Shown here: positions 1 through 3,752 of the stretch, one piece after another
How positions within the stretch are numbered: the stretch's first letter is position 1
Layout of the letters: each line of letters begins with the position of its first letter
DNA from: Bryobacterales bacterium
GTDB taxonomy: Bacteria; Acidobacteriota; Terriglobia; Bryobacterales; Bryobacteraceae
DNA: 6,159 nucleotides
NCBI GenBank assembly: GCA_009697495.1
Contig: SHUN01000202.1
Coordinates: 1 to 6,159, forward strand
Direction of reading: 5' to 3'
Translations under genes and position numbers: made by a program
The notes under the pieces: generated by a model
What the model was told of the DNA's origin: nothing
The model's database searches: none
Seen by the model: the letters and a program-made list of their open reading frames with translations, nothing else

Positions 1-133
1 AGGTCTTCCGGACATCCGCAAGGCAGTTCCAATCTGCCGCGGCGGCCAGGCGATACCAGTCCAGCGCTTCGGTTTCGGTCGCGGGATGCTTTGCCGTCAG
101 CTTTAGAAGACCTCGTTTGCTGATCACGTTCAC
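1..133 (-). CDS. higB: HigB-type toxin (mRNA interferase), 5' part only
   Basis: The first 44 codons, starting with GTG at 133-131, read VNVISKRGLLKLTAKHP, then a linker, then ALDWYRLAAAADW and CLADVRKT. This matches the start of HigB-family toxins: M-x-V-I-S-[RK] at the N-terminus, a 'HP' around residues 16-17, a W-Y pair (26-27), and a later 'ADW...ADV' block (33-41). HigB toxins are RelE-fold ribosome-associated endonucleases of about 95-100 residues, so a little over half is missing past the left edge. The antitoxin gene higA normally follows the toxin and would also lie outside the window. GTG was chosen because it gives the family-typical N-terminus; no Shine-Dalgarno sequence is visible before it. 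A perfect inverted repeat lies 7 bp upstream. The family is fairly secure; activity cannot be judged from a fragment. Confidence 0.72.
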   Translation of the reverse strand, partial: MNVISKRGLLKLTAKHPATETEALDWYRLAAAADWNCLADVRKT

Positions 134-139
134 AAAACG

Positions 140-160
140 ATGTTATCACAACGATAACAT
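140..160. promoter_or_regulatory. Perfect 8-bp inverted repeat upstream of higB; probable HigA operator
   Basis: ATGTTATC and GATAACAT flank the 5-bp spacer ACAAC. The site begins 7 bp upstream of the higB GTG. Type II toxin-antitoxin operons are commonly autorepressed by their antitoxin at such palindromes, and HigA is a helix-turn-helix protein. The symmetry is seen directly; the operator role is inferred from position. Confidence 0.55.
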
Positions 161-200
161 AAAAATAAGCAAAAACACGGGCCTTTGCAAACTCGCCATC

Positions 201-228
201 CCCCTCCGATGAAAAAAAAGAGGAGGGG
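201..228. repeat. Small inverted repeat (CCCCTCC/GGAGGGG)
   Basis: Seven-base arms at 201-207 and 222-228 flank a 14-base loop containing eight A residues. On the minus strand the T-run falls in the loop and not after the stem, so it does not fit a standard intrinsic terminator. It lies between the two minus-strand reading frames (small membrane peptide and higB). Apart from this and an 8-bp GGGGCCCC palindrome at 273-280, I see nothing recognisable between 161 and 286. Confidence 0.3.
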
Positions 229-286
229 CGCAGAGGGGAAGCCGGATCGGGTCACGGGCCGTACACTTTATAGGGGCCCCAGAAAT

Positions 287-379
287 TCAGACTAGGCAAC
301 AAGCTGAGATTTCGACGAAGTAAAAAGCCAAGAAGATGCCGATGACGAGGACGAGAAAAAAGTACAGTCCGAATTTCAA
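287..379 (-). CDS. Possible 30-residue single-helix membrane peptide
   Basis: Read from TTG at 379-377 to TGA at 289-287, the product is 30 residues: MKFGLYFFL at the start, a run of about 20 hydrophobic residues (LYFFLVLVIGIFLAFYFV), then EISACCLV. This is a textbook transmembrane segment with a positively charged N-terminus and a Cys pair near the C-terminus. The frame stays open upstream to a TAA near 465, without a better start codon. No good ribosome binding site precedes the TTG. It could be a real small membrane protein, the remnant 3' end of a larger membrane gene, or chance. No known family was recognised. Hydrophobic bias over a whole short frame is the only evidence. Confidence 0.28.
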   Translation of the reverse strand: MKFGLYFFLVLVIGIFLAFYFVEISACCLV

Positions 380-408
380 AGCCGGGTTGCGATGGAGTGA
401 GGCTTGGA

Positions 409-438
409 TTGACCGGCAGCCGGTTGCACGTATACGAT
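409..438 (+). promoter_or_regulatory. Sigma-70-like promoter for the antitoxin gene
   Basis: TTGACC at 409-414 matches the -35 consensus in five of six bases. Possible -10 hexamers are TATACG (431-436, spacer 16) or TACGAT (433-438, spacer 18), each four of six. A start of transcription about seven bases later would be near 443-446, only a few bases before the GTG at 449. No Shine-Dalgarno sequence is present, so the message would be leaderless or nearly so. Confidence 0.45.
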
Positions 439-452
439 ACGTATAGTCGTGC
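426..452. promoter_or_regulatory. Near-perfect palindrome over -10 region and start codon; probable antitoxin operator
   Basis: The inner arms TATACG (431-436) and CGTATA (440-445) flank ATA. The outer arms GCACG (426-430) and CGTGC (448-452) complete the symmetry, offset by a 2-base insertion at 446-447. The site covers the putative -10 and the GTG start codon at 449-451. Ribbon-helix-helix antitoxins typically bind such sites to repress their own gene. The sequence symmetry is direct; the binding is inferred. Confidence 0.5.
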
Positions 453-673
453 AAAGAAAATTAACCATCACCGTTTCGGAAGAAGTTTACCGGGGGCTGC
501 ACGCCAAGATCGGGCGAGGCCGCATCAGCAAGTTTCTCGATTCGCTAGCGCGGCCCCATGTGGTCGAGTGTGATCTGGAGCAGGCTTATAAGGCTATGGG
601 CGGGGACTCCCGTAGAGAAGCCGAAGCGTTGGAATGGTCGGAAAACCTGATGGTTGACGTTTACGCCGAATGA
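449..673 (+). CDS. Ribbon-helix-helix-like antitoxin, no adjacent toxin
   Basis: The product is 74 residues from a GTG start. The N-terminal half (MQRKLTITVSEEVYRGL) has the beta-strand plus helix pattern of ribbon-helix-helix/CopG-like DNA-binding antitoxins. The sequence ISKFLDSLARPHVV, followed by an acidic C-terminal half with DLEQAYKAMG, EAEALEW and a terminal VDVYAE, resembles antitoxins usually paired with a PemK/MazF-type toxin. Such proteins bind their operator through the N-terminal ribbon and neutralise the toxin with the C-terminal tail. A MazF-like gene normally starts at or just after the antitoxin stop. Here a long hairpin repeat begins 5 bp after the stop and no toxin frame follows, so this is an orphan or a decayed pair. 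The start lies within a palindrome and lacks a ribosome binding site, consistent with leaderless translation. The antitoxin call is good; the exact family is less certain. Confidence 0.72.
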   Translation: MQRKLTITVSEEVYRGLHAKIGRGRISKFLDSLARPHVVECDLEQAYKAMGGDSRREAEALEWSENLMVDVYAE

Positions 674-677
674 ATAC

Positions 678-754
678 TGGCCGCTGATGAACGCCGATTA
701 ACGCGGATAACACGAGACTTCTTATCGGCGTTGATCAGCGTTAATCAGCGGCCA
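678..754. repeat. Long imperfect inverted repeat built of 10-bp units
   Basis: The left arm (678-710) and the reverse complement of the right arm (754-722) agree at 29 of 33 positions, with a loop of about 10 bases (711-720). Each arm is made of 10-bp direct units of the form GCNGATNAAC: GCTGATGAAC (683-692), GCCGATTAAC (693-702) and a diverged third unit. The complement of the right arm reads GCTGATTAAC, GCTGATCAAC, GCCGATAAGA. It is most likely a dispersed intergenic repeat of REP/MITE type. It lies between the antitoxin stop and the convergent thioredoxin gene and could fold in RNA and limit read-through, but it has no T-run. There are no terminal features of an insertion sequence. Confidence 0.65.
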
Positions 755-795
755 ATCCTGCTTGCCCTGATACCGTCCGATTCCAAACCAGGAAC

Positions 796-828
796 CGTGC
801 GGGCGGGGATTCAGCCGCCTCCGACACG
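796..828. repeat. Imperfect hairpin in the convergent intergenic region
   Basis: A core stem GGCGG (802-806) / CCGCC (815-819) with loop GGATTCAG is extended, after mismatches, by CGTG (796-799) / CACG (825-828). It sits between the antitoxin and the end of the minus-strand cluster. No T-run follows on either strand, so a terminator role is not demonstrated. Nothing else is recognisable in 755-890. Confidence 0.25.
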
Positions 829-890
829 TACTTCTTTCATTTAGCGCGCGGATGGCACAAGTAAGCACGCCCGGTTTTGCGAAAGTCCCG

Positions 891-1352
891 CTAGAGCAGC
901 TTCGAAACGGCGGCTTCGATGGCGGCGACGGCGGTTTCGCCCTTCCAGATTTGCACTTTGCGGCCGGATTTGTCGTAGAGGACGAGCGCGGGCAGTTCGC
1001 CGCCCCACTTGGGGTCGATGGCGCGGATGAAGGCGTCGTCGTCTTTGGGGGCTTTCAGATAGCCCTGCGTTTTGACGCCGGCTTTGGTGAGGAACTCGCG
1101 GGCACCGGCTTCGTTTTCCGGTTCGTCGGCGCTGATGGGAATCAGCACCAGGCCCTTGCCTTTGAGGCGGGCTTCGAGCTTAACGAGTTCCGGAAGTTCC
1201 TTACGGCAGGGGACGCACCAAGTGGCCCAGAAATCGACGAGCACCACTTTGCCCTTCTGCGCGGCGATCATCTTCGGATAGCTGATTTCATTGATCCTGG
1301 CGAGGGGCTCGGCGGTCAGGGAGAGGGCGGCGAGGAGGAGGAACCATTTCAT
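891..1352 (-). CDS. TlpA/ResA-like secreted thioredoxin (CVPC)
   Basis: The product is 153 residues. It has a short N-terminal signal-like segment (MKWFLLLAALSLTAEPLA), then a thioredoxin fold. VVLVDFWATWCVPCRKELPEL (residues about 36-56) carries the redox pair C46/C49, and ELPALVLYD (119-127) supplies the usual cis-proline, P121. Proteins of this family are extracytoplasmic thiol-disulfide reductases, often keeping cytochrome or client cysteines reduced. The ATG is preceded by AAGGTG on the minus strand, 8 bases upstream. The gene starts 2 bp beyond the stop of the preceding redoxin gene, so the two are likely translated together. It is the last gene of the five-gene cluster. The family is secure; the substrate is unknown. 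The CxxC is intact, unlike the neighbouring redoxin, which suggests the two may act as a pair. Confidence 0.9.
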   Translation of the reverse strand: MKWFLLLAALSLTAEPLARINEISYPKMIAAQKGKVVLVDFWATWCVPCRKELPELVKLEARLKGKGLVLIPISADEPENEAGAREFLTKAGVKTQGYLKAPKDDDAFIRAIDPKWGGELPALVLYDKSGRKVQIWKGETAVAAIEAAVSKLL

Positions 1353-1354
1353 GA

Positions 1355-1894
1355 TCAGGACACCTTTTTAATGGCGCACCCAAAGGCGCGGATGGGTTTG
1401 ACGGAGACGGGGCGGTTGGCGAGGAGGTCGGCGACGGCAAGTTTGACGGCTTCGACTTTGACGCGGGCGGCGTTGCGGGCGTCGTCGATGGCTCCGTGGT
1501 AACGGCTGGCGCCATTCGAGTCCAGGATGACAACTTCAGGCGTAAGCGTGACGCCGAAGCGGTCGGCGACGGTGTTGCGCCAGTCCTTGAAAAAGGGGAC
1601 GGAGAACTTGACGTCGTTTGCGTAGCGAAGCGTTTCGGCGGCGCTTTCGTTGTCGTTCGAGTTGATCAGCAGCAGCCGGACGGGCTGGCCAGCGAAGTGT
1701 TTTGCCAGGGCGTGGATGCGGTCCTGATAGGCGTTGGAGATCGGGCAAATATTGGAAAGGAACAGTAGGACAGTGGCGCGATATTGCTTCACATCGACGT
1801 ATTCGGGGAGGCCATCGGGACGGCTGAGGCGGATGGGCGAGGCGCTCCAAAGTTGCGACGGGAGAAATCCGCCGAGAAAGAGCCGCCTGTTCAC
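1355..1894 (-). CDS. Thioredoxin-fold redoxin (AhpC/TSA or PRX-like)
   Basis: The product is 179 residues. The N-terminus MNRRLFLGGFLPSQLWSASP looks like an export signal with a twin-Arg and short hydrophobic stretch. The core strand TVLLFLSNICPISNAYQDRI (41-60) has a single active-site-like cysteine, C50, followed by Pro (CPIS in place of CxxC). RLLLINSND, a VPFFKDW block and GVTLTPEVVILD follow as expected for a peroxiredoxin-like thioredoxin fold with its cis-Pro strand. The C-terminus AFGCAIKKVS resembles the GCxIK end typical of the PRX_like1 group and gives a possible resolving cysteine, C173. The start is GTG at 1894-1892; its GTGA overlaps the TGA of the preceding gene by four bases, which implies translational coupling. 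Probably an exported peroxidase or thiol oxidoreductase; the reaction is not proven. Confidence 0.8.
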   Translation of the reverse strand: MNRRLFLGGFLPSQLWSASPIRLSRPDGLPEYVDVKQYRATVLLFLSNICPISNAYQDRIHALAKHFAGQPVRLLLINSNDNESAAETLRYANDVKFSVPFFKDWRNTVADRFGVTLTPEVVILDSNGASRYHGAIDDARNAARVKVEAVKLAVADLLANRPVSVKPIRAFGCAIKKVS

Positions 1895-2313
1895 TGCTTT
1901 TTGTTCTCGAGTTTCAGGTGCATGATGGCGCGTTTGCGGTCGTCGAAGGTCGAGAGCGTGCGCGCGGGGCTCACCATGCCTTTCGCTTCGGCCTTCAGTT
2001 CGTAATCCACGTTGGTGGAGAGGCCCTGGAACACGAACACGCCGTCGGCTTTGGTGATGAAGCTGCGGACCTGCATGGACTTGGTGTTTTTCAGTTGGAC
2101 GACGGCGGCTTCGACGAGCGAGTCATCCACCATGCGGATGGTGCCGGTGACGGCGCGGACGTTGGGGTCGTCGCCCTTCTTGTCTTTCTGGGACCCGGGG
2201 AGCCAATTGCCGTAGCCGGGGCCCTTCTGGGGCGGGGCCTGGGCCTGCGCCACGAGCACGGCACCGCTAAAGACGGCGGCTGCGAGCAGGCTGAGGACAG
2301 CGGTGCGGAACAT
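1891..2313 (-). CDS. Secreted carboxypeptidase-regulatory-like (transthyretin/CnaB-type) domain protein
   Basis: The product is 140 residues from ATG at 2313-2311, chosen because AGGAG lies seven bases upstream; an in-frame ATG ten codons earlier lacks this. Residues 1-25 form a signal peptide (MFRTAVLSLLAAAVFSGAVL, then VAQAQA) with a likely cleavage after AQA. A Lys/Gly/Asp-rich linker (residues 29-52) leads to one beta-sandwich domain (54-136). The domain carries the hallmarks VTGTIR, VVQLKN, ITKADGVFVFQGL, YELKAEAKGM and a final hydrophobic strand AIMHLKLEN. Such domains occur in surface and TonB-dependent proteins and are usually structural or carbohydrate-binding, not catalytic. It shares organisation with the preceding gene of the cluster, suggesting an old duplication. 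There are no cysteines, so it is not itself an obvious redox client. Confidence 0.82.
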   Translation of the reverse strand: MFRTAVLSLLAAAVFSGAVLVAQAQAPPQKGPGYGNWLPGSQKDKKGDDPNVRAVTGTIRMVDDSLVEAAVVQLKNTKSMQVRSFITKADGVFVFQGLSTNVDYELKAEAKGMVSPARTLSTFDDRKRAIMHLKLENKKQ

Positions 2314-2339
2314 GGGAGACTCCTGGACTGTAGATGCGA

Positions 2340-2747
2340 TCACGGTGTTGCCGGTTTCAAGGTGAAGAAAACGTCCATGCGAGCGCCGGGCGTCGCGGTG
2401 GTTTCCTTTTCTTCGGATTGAAGGCCCTTGGCGGAGGCCTTCACCTTGTATTGTTGTTCAACGGGAGGGACGGAGAAGGCGAATTCGCCGCGGGCGTCCG
2501 TTACAGATTTTCGGAGTTTGACCTTTTTGCCATCGGCGCGAACGTCGAGCAGTTCGATCTCCGCTCCGGCGACAGCAAAGCCCGGATCCCGGAACACGGT
2601 TCCGGCGATGACGGCCGCGAGTTTCTTTTCCTGTTTTTTGTCCGCGGCGAGCAAGCCGACGGGCAATAGCAGGAAAAGTAACGCCCGGCGGCCGGGGTTA
2701 GTGCCAGTTTTCTTCGTCGTCTTCTTCCTCTTCCGGGTCGTCGTCAC
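2340..2747 (-). CDS. Secreted carboxypeptidase-regulatory-like domain protein with start inside the upstream gene
   Basis: Mature features are clear: hydrophobic ALLFLLLPVGLLAADKK, then one beta-sandwich domain (VIAGTVFRDPGFAVAGAEIEL, SVTDARGEFAFSVPP, YKVKASAKGL, MDVFFTL), ending KPATP. The start is not clear. Between the stop of the zinc-ribbon gene (2698) and the hydrophobic core there is no ATG or GTG, and the first TTG would destroy the signal peptide. The nearest usable starts lie inside the upstream gene: GTG at 2747-2745 (135 residues, chosen) or ATG at 2774-2772 (144 residues). Both give a Lys/Arg/Thr-rich n-region (TTTRKRKKTTKK, then PGRR) before the core, as suits a signal peptide or membrane anchor. 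No strong ribosome binding site is seen for either, so coupling to the upstream gene, or a +1 frameshift from it, is possible. The stop lies 26 bp before the next gene. Confidence 0.72.
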   Translation of the reverse strand: MTTTRKRKKTTKKTGTNPGRRALLFLLLPVGLLAADKKQEKKLAAVIAGTVFRDPGFAVAGAEIELLDVRADGKKVKLRKSVTDARGEFAFSVPPVEQQYKVKASAKGLQSEEKETTATPGARMDVFFTLKPATP

Positions 2748-2814
2748 CGTCTTCGCCGTCGTCGAAATCCTCATCGGACTCGTCGTCGTCATCATCGTCG
2801 TCATCATCGTCATC
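2698..2814. repeat. GAN trinucleotide low-complexity tract
   Basis: On the minus strand this stretch is almost wholly GAC/GAT/GAA/GAG codons, encoding the Asp/Glu tail of the zinc-ribbon protein. The purest part, 2782-2814, is eleven consecutive GAC/GAT codons. The +1 frame reads the same DNA as Lys, Arg, Thr and Met codons. Such tracts are prone to replication slippage and to length errors in assembly. Confidence 0.7.
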
Positions 2815-2955
2815 AGCGACGCCTGCGAGTTCGAGCGGCTCTTTGCTGGAGACGCGGACCATTTCTCCGCATTCGTCGCAGGTAAGCTCGTCTCCTTCGT
2901 CGAGTTCTTCCTCGTCAAAGTCCAGAGCGGCGGCACACAAGGGGCAGTTGACCAT
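2698..2955 (-). CDS. LysW-like zinc-ribbon protein with long acidic tail
   Basis: The product is 85 residues from ATG at 2955-2953, chosen because AGGA lies seven bases upstream and MVNCPLC is the expected N-terminus; an earlier in-frame ATG at 3009 would add 18 residues of unlike composition. Residues 4-29 form a four-cysteine zinc ribbon (C4xxC7 and C26xxC29) with DFDEEELDEGDELTC between the knuckles, followed by VRVSSKEPLEL. This is the layout of LysW, the amino-group carrier protein of lysine/arginine synthesis (CPxC, GE/GD, CxECG, V-S-x-x-P-L-E-L). LysW is about 55 residues and ends EDWGE, where the final Glu carries the substrate. Here the tail is about 40 residues, has 11 consecutive Asp (48-58), and ends DDEENWH. 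No lysine genes are near. It may be a LysW relative with another role, or a metal-binding acidic protein. Confidence 0.75.
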   Translation of the reverse strand: MVNCPLCAAALDFDEEELDEGDELTCDECGEMVRVSSKEPLELAGVADDDDDDDDDDDESDEDFDDGEDGDDDPEEEEDDEENWH

Positions 2956-2989
2956 AAATTTGTCCTGTGTTTCCTTTCTCCGCGAATCG

Positions 2990-3001
2990 ATGCCGCGGCA
3001 T
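2990..3001. promoter_or_regulatory. 12-bp perfect palindrome upstream of the five-gene cluster
   Basis: ATGCCGCGGCAT is fully self-complementary and lies 35 bp upstream of the zinc-ribbon start codon. With no loop it is better suited to protein binding than to an RNA hairpin. I could not find a convincing -35/-10 pair for the cluster in 2956-3070, so a regulatory role is only a possibility. Confidence 0.25.
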
Positions 3002-3070
3002 TGGGTCACTAAAATTGAAGTGGGATCGGCGCTTTAACGGCGCGCGGCGAAAAACAAGAGGCGGCAAAAA

Positions 3071-3442
3071 TTAATGTCGAGCGGCGATTGCTGGCCGAAG
3101 CGATTCGGCGTAGCCGAGGATGGTGTCGTAATTCAGGGTAATCAGGGTTTTCTCGATATCATCGCCCGATTCGACCATTTTACGCAGATGCGCTGCGGCG
3201 ATGCGGTGGACCCAGGGGTCGGTAAAGAGCTGATCCGTTTCATGGCTGGCCTTCAAAAGATCCTTGTGGGGCAGCGCGATAATTTTCTCTTCGTGGAGAT
3301 CGCCGGAAGTGATTTCGAACTTTACGTCGATGGTGTCGGCGTGGCGGATGGAGATCGCGTTCTGCGACCAGCGGAACTCAACTTGCCAGGTAGCGCCGAA
3401 AGGATCGGGCCCAGCTTCAAACGCGCGATAGTTATCGATCAT
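3071..3442 (-). CDS. Conserved-looking protein of unknown function
   Basis: The product is 123 residues from ATG at 3442-3440 (MIDNYRAFEAGPDPFG). The frame remains open further upstream, but that extension is Arg/Pro-rich and unlike the rest, and a good promoter sits just before 3442, so the short start is preferred. The protein has no signal peptide, no cysteine and no membrane segment. It begins with an aromatic beta-rich part (TWQVEFRWSQNAISIRH, then TIDVKFEI), continues with HEEKIIALPHKDLL, and ends in a helical half (WVHRIAAAHLRKMVESGDDIEKTL). No enzyme motif or known domain was recognised, and it is likely soluble and cytoplasmic. It lies 115 bp upstream of the zinc-ribbon gene on the same strand and could be co-transcribed with it, though no terminator or second promoter was clearly seen. 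Confidence 0.7.
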   Translation of the reverse strand: MIDNYRAFEAGPDPFGATWQVEFRWSQNAISIRHADTIDVKFEITSGDLHEEKIIALPHKDLLKASHETDQLFTDPWVHRIAAAHLRKMVESGDDIEKTLITLNYDTILGYAESLRPAIAARH

Positions 3443-3451
3443 GCATCCGCT

Positions 3452-3481
3452 ATTGTAGCGGCCATCTCGCCTGTGGTTCAA
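3452..3481 (-). promoter_or_regulatory. Sigma-70-like promoter for the 123-residue gene
   Basis: On the minus strand TTGAAC (3481-3476, four of six to consensus) and TACAAT (3457-3452, five of six) are separated by 18 bp. Predicted transcription starts near 3445, about three bases before the ATG at 3442, which would give a leaderless or near-leaderless message. No Shine-Dalgarno sequence is present, in agreement. Confidence 0.45.
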
Positions 3482-3752
3482 GGCGGCGGGAGGAAAGTTC
3501 CGGCGCGAAGCATGGGGGCGGCCGGGCGGCGCGGGGGCGGAGCGCGTCGCGCACTCCGTTTCGATGTCGTATGCAACGCGGCGGATTGACGGTTCAGTGC
3601 GCCTCGCCCAAGTCCTCACTCGCCGCGTTAGCCAGTTCGCAAATGGCGTCGAAGATCGACCAATGGCTTCGCGGACCGCAGCTCGCATCGCTGGACAGCT
3701 ATGGAAGCGGGGCTGGCGCCGCAATCGGCTGGATCGACATGCGCATCGATCG
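3482..3752. other. Intergenic stretch with no convincing gene
   Basis: Between the promoter of the 123-residue gene and the end of the esterase gene both strands have open frames, but none has a family signature, a signal peptide or a good ribosome binding site. A plus-strand frame from 3571 passes through here (for example MASKIDQWLRGPQLAS at 3643-3690) but runs into the antisense 3' end of the esterase until 3873, so a real gene is unlikely. A decayed gene fragment cannot be excluded. No tRNA-like fold or clear terminator was seen. Confidence 0.4.

Noticed and set aside
201..228. Intrinsic terminator for the minus-strand small peptide
   Set aside because: The T-run lies in the loop and not after the stem, so it does not have terminator form.
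780..835. Possible group II intron domain V, because of a stem-loop ending in GCACGGTTC on the minus strand
   Set aside because: The catalytic AGC triad and the standard 34-base domain V pairing are absent, and no reverse transcriptase is nearby.
674..890. Search for a MazF/PemK-type toxin gene after the antitoxin
   Set aside because: No frame on the plus strand begins with the family pattern; the space is taken by the hairpin repeat and a second weak hairpin.
852..1502. Long plus-strand frame (216 codons) opposite the two thioredoxin genes
   Set aside because: Gly/Phe/Ala-rich translation with no motif; it is antisense to genes with clear CVPC and CPIS active sites, and arises from their high-GC third positions.
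1918..2421. Plus-strand frame opposite the second beta-sandwich gene
   Set aside because: His/Gly-rich antisense shadow with no ribosome binding site or domain.
2428..3012. Plus-strand frame with a very hydrophobic stretch opposite the zinc-ribbon gene
   Set aside because: The Val/Ile run is just the complement of the Asp-codon repeat (GTC/ATC on the plus strand); the minus strand has the zinc-ribbon motif and ribosome binding site.
3443..3724. 94-codon upstream extension of the 123-residue protein
   Set aside because: Arg/Pro-rich, differs sharply from the rest, and contains the promoter that fits the start at 3442.
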